NCBI GenBank assembly: GCA_965203345.1 | Contig: CBDBCK010000028.1 | Span: forward strand, 310,001-374,000 | Length of the DNA stretch: 64,000 bases | Direction: 5' to 3' | Origin: CBDBCK01 sp965203345 | Lineage (GTDB): Bacteria > Chloroflexota > Dehalococcoidia > Lucifugimonadales > Lucifugimonadaceae | In this document: positions 51,119 to 59,411 of the stretch, in pieces | Layout: each line of letters opens with the position of its first letter | Numbering within the stretch: position 1 is the first letter of the stretch | The notes under the pieces: generated by a model | The model's input: only the letters and a program-made list of their open reading frames with translations | What the model was told of the DNA's origin: nothing | The model's database searches: none | Made by a program: the position numbers and the translations under genes

Positions 51119-52645
51119 ATGTCTATACTCCTCTTTGTCGTCCTGCTGATTGTAGCTGTTGCTATAGGCGCGGTCTCTGGGTTTTTCGTAAGAAACTTGT
51201 ACGCCGTTAGGTCTACGCAGGCCGCTGAAAATGCGGCCGAAGCTCAGCTGAGGCGGGCCGAAATTCGAAGAAAAGAGATACTCCTTGCGGCAAAGGAAGA
51301 AGCCTCAGAGGAAAGATCCCGAAATAACGCAGAGTTTAGAAAACTGCGCAAGGATATGCGTCGCCGGGATAATAAATTGGCTTTACGCGAGGAAGAGTTC
51401 CATAAACGGGAAAGGCAAACTGCAGGTTTGGAACGGGACGTCCAAAGGAAGAACGAAACCTTGAAAGAACGTTCAAAAGAGTTGGCAGCGTTACGGACGA
51501 GACAGTTTAAAGAGCTTGAACGTATATCAGGTATAACCCAACACGAAGCGCTTAGAGACATAATGACCCGTGTGGAAGAGGACGCTCGCCTTGAAGTGGC
51601 CAGAAAGTATCGAGATATTGATCAAAAAGCACGAAGAGAGTCTGAAGACCGCGCGCGTATAATCCTCGCTGAATCGATCCAGCGTTTGGCTTCAGACGTA
51701 GTAGCGGAACGAACCGTCAGCACACTTGCCATTCCCAATGAAGACATGAAGGGACGCCTCATAGGTAGAGAGGGTAGGAATATTAAGGCTATTCAGACTG
51801 CCACCGGAGCAGATCTCATGATTGACGACGGACAGGACACTGTAACTATATCCTGTTTCGATCCCGTTCGCAGAGAGGTGGCACGTCAAGCAGTTGAATG
51901 GCTTGTAAAAGATGGTAGAATCCAACCGGCTCGTATAGAAGAAATCGTGGAGAAAGCGCGGAAACAGACGGATCAGACCATTAAAAAGGCTGGCAACGAA
52001 GCTCTTCTGGATGTGAACGTTAAGGGCCTTCCTCTTGAAATAGTGAGACTGCTTGGGAGACTAAAATTCCGCTACTCGTACGGCGAAAATGTTCTGATGC
52101 ACTCAATAGAGGTGAGCCTATTAGCTGGTATGCTAGCGGCTGAGGTAGGCGCGAATATTCGGGTATCCAAAACTGCAGGACTGCTCCACGATATAGGCAA
52201 GGCGCTAACCCACGAAACAGAGGGTCCGCATGCTGAGATCGGTGCAAACGTGGCAAGAAACCATGGATTGTCATCCGAAATCCAAACCGCCATTAAAGAA
52301 CATCACGACACCACAATGTCCACTTCCGAGGCGTTTATCGTAGCCGCCGCTGACGCAATCAGCGCAGCGCGACCAGGTGCAAGAAACGATACAGTCGAAA
52401 AGTATATGGAAAGGTTAGAGAAACTGGAGAATATTGCAAAAGGGTTTCAAGGCGTTGAGAAATGTTTCGCTATACAAGCCGGACGCGAGGTAAGGGTTAT
52501 GGTGAACCCGAATGGTGTGAATGATTTGGAAGCCAGCGAACTGGCTAGAAAAATAGCGAACCGTATTGAGAGCACCGTGCGGTACTCTTGGCAGACAAAA
52601 GTAGTGGTGATAAGGGAGAAGCGAGCTGTAGAGGTGGCGTCTTGA
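51119..52645 (+). CDS. rny: Ribonuclease Y
   Basis: A membrane-anchored endoribonuclease that starts mRNA decay. Residues 1-25 are the membrane anchor; a long coiled coil of charged heptads extends to about residue 200. The KH domain follows (MKGRLIGREGRNIKAIQTATGADLMIDD), then the HD domain with LLHDIGKALTHE and KEHHDTTMSTSEAFIVAAADAISAARPGAR. 508 residues, standard length. AGGAGGAAGG precedes the ATG. Directly upstream of ymdB, a common arrangement. Confidence 0.97.
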   Translation: MSILLFVVLLIVAVAIGAVSGFFVRNLYAVRSTQAAENAAEAQLRRAEIRRKEILLAAKEEASEERSRNNAEFRKLRKDMRRRDNKLALREEEFHKRERQTAGLERDVQRKNETLKERSKELAALRTRQFKELERISGITQHEALRDIMTRVEEDARLEVARKYRDIDQKARRESEDRARIILAESIQRLASDVVAERTVSTLAIPNEDMKGRLIGREGRNIKAIQTATGADLMIDDGQDTVTISCFDPVRREVARQAVEWLVKDGRIQPARIEEIVEKARKQTDQTIKKAGNEALLDVNVKGLPLEIVRLLGRLKFRYSYGENVLMHSIEVSLLAGMLAAEVGANIRVSKTAGLLHDIGKALTHETEGPHAEIGANVARNHGLSSEIQTAIKEHHDTTMSTSEAFIVAAADAISAARPGARNDTVEKYMERLEKLENIAKGFQGVEKCFAIQAGREVRVMVNPNGVNDLEASELARKIANRIESTVRYSWQTKVVVIREKRAVEVAS

Positions 52646-52667
52646 GGTCTGATCGCGGCCATTTTCA

Positions 52668-53441
52668 ATGAAAATATTGATGGTGGGGGACGTGATAGGA
52701 AAGGGAGGCAGACGCACGTTAGCTGCTCTTCTTCCTTCCGTCAAACAAGAGTTCGGTGTTGATTTTGTCTGCGTTCAAGGAGAAAACTCGGCTGCGGGAT
52801 TCGGGATTACACGCAACACGGCAGATGAGATCCTTGCTGCGGGCGCGGACGTCATAACCAGCGGCAATCACATCTGGGATAAAAAAGAGATTATCCCACA
52901 TTTGACTGATAGAACTCTGCCCTTGTTGCGTCCTCTGAACTATCCGGACGCGGCACCGGGTATTGGGGCAACGGACACAGGACCGGTAGCCGTCATTAAC
53001 CTTATTGGAAGAGTTTTCCTTGGAAACGCTGACTGCCCATTCATAAAGGCAGGTAACCTCTTGGAGCAAGGATTCGGCGCAGGGAAACCGATTGTGGTGG
53101 ATATTCACGCTGAAGCCTCTTCCGAGAAACAGGCGCTCGCTTGGTATTTGGACGGCAAAGTAACCGCTGTATGTGGAACCCACACTCATGTGCCCACGGC
53201 TGATCTCAAGCTCTACCCGAAAGGCACGGCATTTGCCACCGATATAGGTATGGTAGGAGCTGTCCACTCTGTAGTAGGGATGGCATACCAAAACTCCTTA
53301 AGACGATTCACAACAGGGGTTCCTGAACGTTTTAAGCCCGTAGAGAAAGGTCTTATGCAGTTCAACTCGATTCTTATAGAGACAAATGGAGACTCTCATG
53401 CAATCAGCATAACTAGAATAGACAGGAGATACGAAATTTGA
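52668..53441 (+). CDS. ymdB: YmdB-family metallophosphoesterase
   Basis: 257 residues with dinuclear-metal motifs MKILMVGDVIGKGGR, VQGENSAAGFGIT, SGNHIWDKKE, VVDIHAEASSEK and GTHTHVPTAD. B. subtilis YmdB hydrolyses cyclic nucleotides and influences development; it often lies next to rny. The stop overlaps the next start by four bases (TTGA, 53438-53441). Confidence 0.94.
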   Translation: MKILMVGDVIGKGGRRTLAALLPSVKQEFGVDFVCVQGENSAAGFGITRNTADEILAAGADVITSGNHIWDKKEIIPHLTDRTLPLLRPLNYPDAAPGIGATDTGPVAVINLIGRVFLGNADCPFIKAGNLLEQGFGAGKPIVVDIHAEASSEKQALAWYLDGKVTAVCGTHTHVPTADLKLYPKGTAFATDIGMVGAVHSVVGMAYQNSLRRFTTGVPERFKPVEKGLMQFNSILIETNGDSHAISITRIDRRYEI

Positions 53442-54376
53442 CTATTCAAAAGCCTAAAATTCTACACGATCCTTTCTCTCCTGTTCCTAAGGCGGAATGG
53501 CCCATATTGGAAGACCTTCATCTGCACACTAACGCATCGGATGGTCTGCTGTCGCCGGAGGAGCTTGTGAATAAAGCAGCCGAGAAGAGTCTTGACATTA
53601 TAGCGGTAACTGATCATGATTCTGTAGCTGCTCTCGATAGAGCAGCAGCCGTAGCAAGAGAGAAAACCGTCTCGTTGGTACCGGGCGTTGAACTGACTGC
53701 AGAGCTGTCAAATGGTTCAGAGGTACACATTATAGGGCTTTTTATTTGCAAAGATGATGATCAGTTGCAGGAGAAAATGGTATGGCTGAATGAAGAGCGA
53801 AAGGACGCCGCTAAAAGAACGGTGGAAACTTTGCGGAATATGGGATTAGATATATCTTATGAAAGAGTCCGCGAGTTGGCTGGAGGAACAATAGGACGCC
53901 CTCATATAGCTCGGGCTCTTCTTGAAAAAGGCTACGTTGAATCTTTCCCTGACGCGTTCAACAAGTACCTTGGAGAAGGACGTCCAGCCAGAGTAAAAAA
54001 GGTTCGTCTTAAAGCTGTAGATGCTATAAATCTGATATATGACGCACACGGAGTCTCCATTGTTGCACATCCGAGGACCGTTGAAGATATAGAGGGTTCT
54101 TTACCGGAAATGGTGGACGCTGGGCTGTCTGGGATAGAGGTATACGCCGACAAGTATCAAAAAGATTATAGAGACTATTACTCCTCTTTAGCTAAGAATT
54201 ATGGCTTGATTCAGTCTGGAGGATCCGACTATCATGCTCTCAAGCATAAGCAGGAAATACCTATAGGAACCTGTGGACCCAAGCCTGGCACGGCTCTGGA
54301 GTTTTATATGAAGGCGAAAGAGATCCACGGAGATAGAGCTGGGGTATTCCTTACGGATTTTGTCAGACGGGTATAG
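53438..54376 (+). CDS. PHP-domain phosphoesterase (YciV/TrpH-like)
   Basis: 312 residues. The PHP metal motifs are DLHLHTNASDG, AVTDHDSV, the Glu in VPGVELTAEL, a HVIG-type VHIIG segment, SIVAHPRT and GGSDYH. Members of this group are 5'-3' exoribonucleases acting on short RNAs or 3',5'-nucleoside bisphosphate phosphatases, which fits placement beside rny and ymdB. TTG start overlapping the ymdB stop. Confidence 0.88.
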   Translation: MTIQKPKILHDPFSPVPKAEWPILEDLHLHTNASDGLLSPEELVNKAAEKSLDIIAVTDHDSVAALDRAAAVAREKTVSLVPGVELTAELSNGSEVHIIGLFICKDDDQLQEKMVWLNEERKDAAKRTVETLRNMGLDISYERVRELAGGTIGRPHIARALLEKGYVESFPDAFNKYLGEGRPARVKKVRLKAVDAINLIYDAHGVSIVAHPRTVEDIEGSLPEMVDAGLSGIEVYADKYQKDYRDYYSSLAKNYGLIQSGGSDYHALKHKQEIPIGTCGPKPGTALEFYMKAKEIHGDRAGVFLTDFVRRV

Positions 54377-54381
54377 TCGGG

Positions 54382-55143
54382 ATGGAAGCAGTAGGCTGGT
54401 CATTGCTTTTCATAGCGCTCAGCTATGTGTTGGGTTCTCTGCCTACTGTGGCTTGGACGGCGAAGATATTAACAGGGCAGGACATCACCAAGGTAGGCTC
54501 TGGGAACGCCGGCGCATCCAATCTCTATACACTCGCAGGACGCAGATGGGCGTTATTTATTTTCGTACTTGAGCTTGCTGTTAAAGGAACGCTCCCGATA
54601 GTCCTAGCCTCATCAAGCGTTTTTGCCCTTGGTCCTTGGACACAGGCTGTAGCAGGATTGGCCGTAGTGACAGGGAACACTTGGTCTCCTTTCACCAAAT
54701 TCAAAGGAGGACGCAGCGTAACTATCCTAATAGGCGGTGTGCTGGGATTTAATGCTATTTTATGTGTCTCGGGCCTGCTTATGACTTCTCTTATATGGGC
54801 GGCAACCGGACGCAAAGATACCTCTCGTCCAACTATAACTATAATACTGCTTCTTCCTCTGTTTACAGTATTGTTCTGGCTTTGGGGAGATACTCTGTTT
54901 GGAGAGTTCGATCCGTTCTATAGCTTGGGTCTACATGTAACCCTCTACTGTGTAGGAGTCGCTTCTATAACTATGGCGAAGCGTATCTGTGCCTTGCCAT
55001 TGAGAGAGGTGACGGCTAAGGACGGTACGGTTATACCTGTTCGGAGAGTGCTCTTATATAGGGTGATTTTCGATAGAGACCTCCCGAGCAAGGATGACTG
55101 GGTAACACGAAGTTTCGCGGAAAAAGAAGGGCAGAGGCTTTGA
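54382..55143 (+). CDS. plsY: Glycerol-3-phosphate acyltransferase PlsY family
   Basis: A membrane enzyme that transfers acyl from acyl-phosphate to glycerol 3-phosphate. Three conserved loops are recognisable: LGSLPTVAW, KVGSGNAGASNLY, and GNTWSPFTKFKGGRSV (the usual motif starts GH; here it is GN, which may affect activity). About five or six membrane segments. 253 residues, longer than the usual 200 because of a hydrophilic C-terminal tail. It precedes the zinc-finger membrane protein gene, the two almost touching. Confidence 0.85.
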   Translation: MEAVGWSLLFIALSYVLGSLPTVAWTAKILTGQDITKVGSGNAGASNLYTLAGRRWALFIFVLELAVKGTLPIVLASSSVFALGPWTQAVAGLAVVTGNTWSPFTKFKGGRSVTILIGGVLGFNAILCVSGLLMTSLIWAATGRKDTSRPTITIILLLPLFTVLFWLWGDTLFGEFDPFYSLGLHVTLYCVGVASITMAKRICALPLREVTAKDGTVIPVRRVLLYRVIFDRDLPSKDDWVTRSFAEKEGQRL

Positions 55144-55145
55144 CC

Positions 55146-55682
55146 ATGCAACAGCAATATGGCGAGACTACCTGCGCAAGGCACTCTAAACAGGTTACAA
55201 ATCTCAGGTGTGGGCGATGCAATGATCCGATATGCGTCAGATGCATGGTACATTCTCCTGTAGGTGCCCGTTGTCCAAAATGTGCTCAATCAGGCAAATC
55301 TGCCGCACTGGCAGTAACTTACTTTGATTTGCTAAAAGGTGCTGGCGCGGCCGTCGTTTTAGGGGTAGTAGCGGGCGTCGCCATTCAGTTTATCGCAGAC
55401 CTTATATTCAGGATTGTGCCTTTGCAGATAAGCGTGATATTGCCTATAACCATTGCTGTTTTGTTTGTAGTTTTAGGTTCAGTGTCAGCAGGAGTAGTAC
55501 GCCGAGCCGGAGGTTATAAGCCAGACCCCAAATTTGGATACATTGCTGCTTTTGCGGTTCTTATAGCCTTTGTAGCGGGGATCATAAGTGCCTGGCTATT
55601 TGGGCTTCCTAACTTCTTCAATGGCCTGTTGCCTATTGTGGGTATGGGATTAGGGGCACTGACCGCTTTACGCAGAACATAG
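55146..55682 (+). CDS. Membrane protein with N-terminal B-box-like zinc finger
   Basis: 178 residues. The N-terminus has a cysteine/histidine-rich zinc motif (TCARHSKQVTNLRCGRCNDPICVRCMVHSPVGARCPKCA) like those preceding rhomboid proteases in Actinobacteria and Chloroflexota. About four membrane segments follow, but no rhomboid GxSx motif is visible, so it is not a protease. ATG 55146 is preferred: GAGG lies eight bases upstream, whereas TTG 55140 is too close. Function unknown. Confidence 0.72.
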   Translation: MQQQYGETTCARHSKQVTNLRCGRCNDPICVRCMVHSPVGARCPKCAQSGKSAALAVTYFDLLKGAGAAVVLGVVAGVAIQFIADLIFRIVPLQISVILPITIAVLFVVLGSVSAGVVRRAGGYKPDPKFGYIAAFAVLIAFVAGIISAWLFGLPNFFNGLLPIVGMGLGALTALRRT

Positions 55683-55743
55683 AGAGAGGTGTGAGCCTCT
55701 TGCCTTTGTTTACCTAATTTAGGGAGTGGAAATTATATACAAG

Positions 55744-56389
55744 TTAGCCAAACGGGATTTCATTGCGGGAGAGAGACTGTGGAGATCCCTCTAGCTGAAC
55801 ATCAAACTTGAGAGACGGCTCAATTTTGCTATTGGCGTTGTGGATACGGAACGAAACCTGCCAGCTCTTGTTTAGATTCATGATGGCAGTCGTTTGAGAT
55901 TTTGGCTTTAGGGCGAACTGGATGATTCTACTGGGCAATGGTATCCGCTTCCCCCACTTTAGAGTGCCGCCCATATTGAACGATTGGAGAGACACATTCC
56001 CGTTCTCCTTAATCACCTTATAGAAGTCATATCTGCCGAGCAGGTAGCGCATCATTTCAGTAGGGTTAGCGTTGCAGACTGTTTCCTCAATAAACGCCTT
56101 TAAAACAGGCGAGTAAATCCCGTCTTTTTTGTCTGGCAGTGCTTTCCAGTCCATAAACCTTTATGCTGTCCGCCGCACAAGTGAGTTCTAGGCTCCCGCC
56201 GCCCAGAAACGGAGCCGCAAGTTTTTTAGTGCCTTTGGGAATGTATGCCCGTATGGTTTCTACGGCCTTTGTCTTGCCTCCAGGGTATCGCAACGGAGAT
56301 TTGGCACTATAGGGAAGAGGTGGCGCGGCGACCGCGACAATCTGCTCAAATCCACCGGCAAATGGGGGAATGACAGCAGGGATTTTCAT
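55744..56389 (-). pseudogene. Remnant of a restriction-modification pair (D12 methyltransferase N-terminus fused by deletion to an endonuclease C-terminus)
   Basis: Transcribed right to left. From ATG 56389 (AAGGA upstream) one frame encodes a D12-class adenine methyltransferase start: LPYSAKSPLRYPGGKTKAVETI and AAPFLGGGSLELTCAADSIKVYG, with the SAM-binding FLGGGS motif. It then runs into non-homologous residues and stops near 56087. In another frame from about 56154 a different protein continues: MDWKALPDKKDGIYSPVLKAF, LLGRYDFYKVIKENG, SLQSFNMGGTLKWGK and FRIHNANSKIEPSLKFDVQL. I read this as the C-terminal half of a type II restriction endonuclease, closest to HaeIII/NgoPII types. The methyltransferase catalytic part and the endonuclease N-terminus are missing. 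Confidence 0.8.
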
Positions 56390-56561
56390 CCGCACAATTC
56401 CTTGTAGGGGAAGGCAACGCCCTCTGCTCCTACGATAGTCTGTTCCAGTTTCGCCATCGTCCCTTTGCTTCCACATGTGGCTAGCATTCACTATACTATT
56501 CTGGAAATGTTAACCTCTTTTAGTTAATATTGTATAGCGTATAGTTACCTTTTCAAGTTCC

Positions 56562-58172
56562 TCACCATCCCATGGCACAGCCATCTTTACGCGGCTCTGA
56601 ACCAGCCATTATGACACCTGAGTCAGAGTCTATCTCTATAACTTGCCCGCCTCCAAACATCGTTCGGTCAAACCCTTTTATAGTATCTACTTTATGCCCA
56701 CGTTTCTCCAAACCTGACACCAGCTCATCCGGAGCATCTTCCTCCAATCTCACGTTGCCGCCTCCCGTTACGTCTATGGAAAATCTGATCGCGTCAAGGG
56801 CAGCCTGAGGGCGCATACCCAGATCTACCATGTTCGATACAACTTGCAAGTGTCCTTGTGGCTGCTGAAACCCACCCATAACGCCGAATGAGAGCCAAAG
56901 CTCGCCTTTCACTGAAGCCATTGCGGGGATTATTGTGTGGTAGGGGCGCTTGTTGGGCTCAAGGTGGTTAGGGTGGTTTGTATCAAGTGTGAAGAGTGCT
57001 CCACGGTTCTGAAGAGCCACGCCGGTGTTTGGTGCTACAAGCCCACTGCCGAAACCTTGATACAGAGAGTTTATGAGTGAACAGGCGTTCCCGTATTTGT
57101 CGGCGGCCGTTACGTAAACAGTGTCGCCCTTATTCCCGAAAGCGTCCGCGTTTATCTCTGAAGTTGTCTTTGAGGATATACTGCCTTTTCTCTTTCTTGC
57201 GTAGCTCTTTGCGAGCAGCTCATCGATAGGAGCTTTTGAAAATACAGGGTCAGCCACGTATGCCAAAGCGTCTGCAAAACCTACTCGCATAGCCTCAATA
57301 AGCAGGTGCCATCGTTCTGGATCAAGAAAGTTCATCCGCGGCAGATCCCATAGTTCGGCTATATTTAGGGCTATAAGGGCCGCTATGCCCTGACCGTTCG
57401 GTGGACACTCCCAAATATCAACACCGCGATATTCTATGGATACGGGTTCAACCCATTCAGGGCGGTGGTGCGCCATGTCTTCAAGGGTCACCCACCCACC
57501 TTCCGCTTGAACGAAGGCACATATTCTCTGTGCTGTCTCTCCTTTATAGAAAGCCTCGCTTCCTCCCTCTGCTATCTCCCGCAACGTGCTCCCAAGCTCC
57601 GGTAGACGGACGCTCTCCCCAAATTGAGGTGCCCTACCTCCGGGCAGAAGCTCCAAACCAGATGGACGATGCATCAGTTTAGCCTCGTTGGACTGCCAAG
57701 CGAGAGATACTATCTCGGACACAGGAAAACCTTCTAGAGCGTAGCTTATTGCCGGTTGCAGTAACTCTCCAAGGCTCATTGTGCCGTACTTTGAAAGTAA
57801 CGTCTCCCATCCACACACGGCACCGGGGACGGTTATAGACATCGCTGCTCCATCCCCACTCTCTGGGATGGAGCTGAATCCCTGCTGTTTCACTTCAGAT
57901 ATTGACGTTCCCCGTCCGGCTCTTCCTGAACCGTTAATACCGTCCGGTTTATTTGAGGAAGACCCCCAGACGAGAGCGAACATGTCTCCACCTACCCCCG
58001 TGGACATCGGCTCTACCACGCTCTGAGTAGCCGCCATACACACGGCCGCGTCTATAGCGTTGCCTCCCTCCTGAAGAACACGAAGCCCAGCTTGCGACGC
58101 TAGGGGTTGACTAGAGGCGACCGCACCGTTCGCGGCTACTATGTCAGAACGTCTGGAATTGAAAAAAGACAA
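56562..58172 (-). CDS. ggt: Gamma-glutamyltransferase (Ntn hydrolase)
   Basis: 536 residues. VAANGAVASSQPLASQAGLRVLQEGGNAIDAAVCM and EPMSTGVGGDMFALVW are the large-subunit signatures. The autocleavage and nucleophile region is GDTVYVTAADKYGNACSLINSLYQGFGSG, with the candidate Thr at about residue 351, which becomes the small-subunit N-terminus. VMGGFQQPQGHLQVV lies near the end. This is the YwrD-like subgroup, in which glutathione or other gamma-glutamyl compounds or unrelated amides may be the substrate. No signal peptide, so cytoplasmic. It stands alone between the RM remnant and rpmH. Confidence 0.93.
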   Translation of the reverse strand: MSFFNSRRSDIVAANGAVASSQPLASQAGLRVLQEGGNAIDAAVCMAATQSVVEPMSTGVGGDMFALVWGSSSNKPDGINGSGRAGRGTSISEVKQQGFSSIPESGDGAAMSITVPGAVCGWETLLSKYGTMSLGELLQPAISYALEGFPVSEIVSLAWQSNEAKLMHRPSGLELLPGGRAPQFGESVRLPELGSTLREIAEGGSEAFYKGETAQRICAFVQAEGGWVTLEDMAHHRPEWVEPVSIEYRGVDIWECPPNGQGIAALIALNIAELWDLPRMNFLDPERWHLLIEAMRVGFADALAYVADPVFSKAPIDELLAKSYARKRKGSISSKTTSEINADAFGNKGDTVYVTAADKYGNACSLINSLYQGFGSGLVAPNTGVALQNRGALFTLDTNHPNHLEPNKRPYHTIIPAMASVKGELWLSFGVMGGFQQPQGHLQVVSNMVDLGMRPQAALDAIRFSIDVTGGGNVRLEEDAPDELVSGLEKRGHKVDTIKGFDRTMFGGGQVIEIDSDSGVIMAGSEPRKDGCAMGW

Positions 58173-58563
58173 AGATTTGTAATCTCCTATGTATTCAGGT
58201 TACCTTCAACGCTCGTAGAGTGTCTTCGTTGAGTTTTTTGAGTCATACAGGACTCATCAGCTCCGATACCGAGTTCATATGTAATCTGGCTTGCTGTAAA
58301 GTTATTTTGAGGGCGCACGTCTGACCGCAACTATCGTCTTATCGTATACTCAAATGTCTCTTTGCGCGGCTACTTTAAAATGCTGAGATCCTGTATGCGA
58401 AGTTGCCCGACCATAGCCACAACGTACCAATATAATATATAATGTTTGCGGGTATCTCCACCGAAATTTTGTATGCTTCGTATGAGGTTTGCGTTTGGTT
58501 GCGGTCTCTGTTTGGCATAAGGCATATTTGGAAAATACAATCGTAGTTTAGGAAGGTTCTCAT
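58173..58563. other. Intergenic region between ggt and rpmH
   Basis: 391 bases, divergent between ggt and rpmH. It holds a small inverted repeat (GAGTC-ATACAG-GACTC, about 58237-58252), an AT-rich stretch TATAATATATAATG at 58431-58444, and AGGAAGG before rpmH. I looked for DnaA boxes because oriC often lies next to rpmH, and saw no cluster. Confidence 0.5.
58431..58443 (+). promoter_or_regulatory. Probable -10 region of the rpmH promoter
   Basis: Two overlapping perfect or near-perfect TATAAT hexamers about 120 bases before rpmH. No convincing -35 at the right spacing. Confidence 0.35.
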
Positions 58564-58701
58564 ATGCCTAAGCGGACATATCAACCAAAGAAGCGCCGCC
58601 GCGCCCGAGTGCATGGCTTTCGCAGACGAATGCAAACCAAAGCGGGCCGTCGTGTAATTATGCGGCGCAGATTGAAAGGGCGCGAGAAACTTACGGTTTA
58701 G
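58564..58701 (+). CDS. rpmH: 50S ribosomal protein L34
   Basis: A 45-residue, very basic protein: MPKRTYQPKKRRRARVHGFR at the start, then RMQTKAGRRVIMRRRLKGR and a short end. This matches L34 closely. AGGAAGG lies about ten bases before the ATG. It heads the conserved rpmH-rnpA-yidD-yidC-jag block. dnaA is not upstream, unlike many bacteria. Confidence 0.96.
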   Translation: MPKRTYQPKKRRRARVHGFRRRMQTKAGRRVIMRRRLKGREKLTV

Positions 58702-58722
58702 CTTGTCTGACGGTTTAGAGGT

Positions 58723-59067
58723 ATGGGTCTACCACCTGACTTAAGACTCCGTAATTCAGCTGATTTCAGGTTGGTTATTTTGAAAGGGAAGCGTGTTTCC
58801 GATAAATTTGCGTCTGTGTATGCTCTTCAGCGACGCGGCTCTTGTTGCTCGCCGCGCTATGGGCTTTCGGTACCAAAACGCGTTGGGCGTGCAGTCGAGA
58901 GAAATTTGGTCAAGAGACGACTGCGGGAGATACTCCGTTCAGCTTCGTGTGAGAACGGATGGGATGTCGTTGTGCTTGCCCGTCAAGCAACGAAGGGGGC
59001 CGATTTTTGGACGATGTACCGTGCTCTTCTCAACCTCCTCAAAAGATCAGGAGCAGTTCATTCTTGA
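58723..59067 (+). CDS. rnpA: Ribonuclease P protein component
   Basis: 114 residues. The RNR motif region VPKRVGRAVERNLVKRRLREILR that binds RNase P RNA is clear, together with LRNSADFRLVILKGKRVSDKFASVYAL at the N-terminus. It matures tRNA 5' ends with the catalytic RNA, whose gene is not in this window. It lies 21 bases after rpmH. Confidence 0.95.
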   Translation: MGLPPDLRLRNSADFRLVILKGKRVSDKFASVYALQRRGSCCSPRYGLSVPKRVGRAVERNLVKRRLREILRSASCENGWDVVVLARQATKGADFWTMYRALLNLLKRSGAVHS

Positions 59068-59150
59068 TAAGAATCTGTACGTATGAGCTGCATTCCGCGA
59101 CGTAGATGATGAAAAGCACAATACCTCAAAGGAACTCATAACTGTCTCGT

Positions 59151-59411
59151 TTGTCACTACATAAGATTCTCCCTGCCGTTCTCCTGATTTCTCTTCGCTT
59201 TTATAAAGTTGTGGCGTCGCCTTATATGCCAGGGCAGTGCAAGTTTCAACCTACTTGTTCGGATTACGCTGCAGAAGCGGTGAGCATTCACGGAGCAGCC
59301 ACAGGGTCGTTTTTGTCTGTTCGCAGAATAGCTCGTTGCCATCCTTTTGCCGTCGGAGGATACGACCCACCTCCGGAAAAGGCTAAAACAAGGACTTCAG
59401 TTCATCAATGA
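59151..59411 (+). CDS. yidD: YidD membrane-insertion efficiency factor
   Basis: 86 residues, with an N-terminal amphipathic or membrane-facing helix (ILPAVLLISLRFYKVVASPYMPGQCKFQPTCSDYAAEAVSIHGA) and GGYDPPP. The PTCSDYA signature is diagnostic. It assists YidC. TTG start, with the nearest AAAGGA rather far upstream. The stop overlaps the next start as ATGA (59408-59411). Confidence 0.93.
   Translation: MSLHKILPAVLLISLRFYKVVASPYMPGQCKFQPTCSDYAAEAVSIHGAATGSFLSVRRIARCHPFAVGGYDPPPEKAKTRTSVHQ

Noticed and set aside
58173..58563. Origin of replication next to rpmH
   Set aside because: No cluster of DnaA boxes and no dnaA or dnaN adjacent.
58375..58635. Minus-strand open frame of 86 codons
   Set aside because: It overlaps rpmH, which is certain, and has no homology features.
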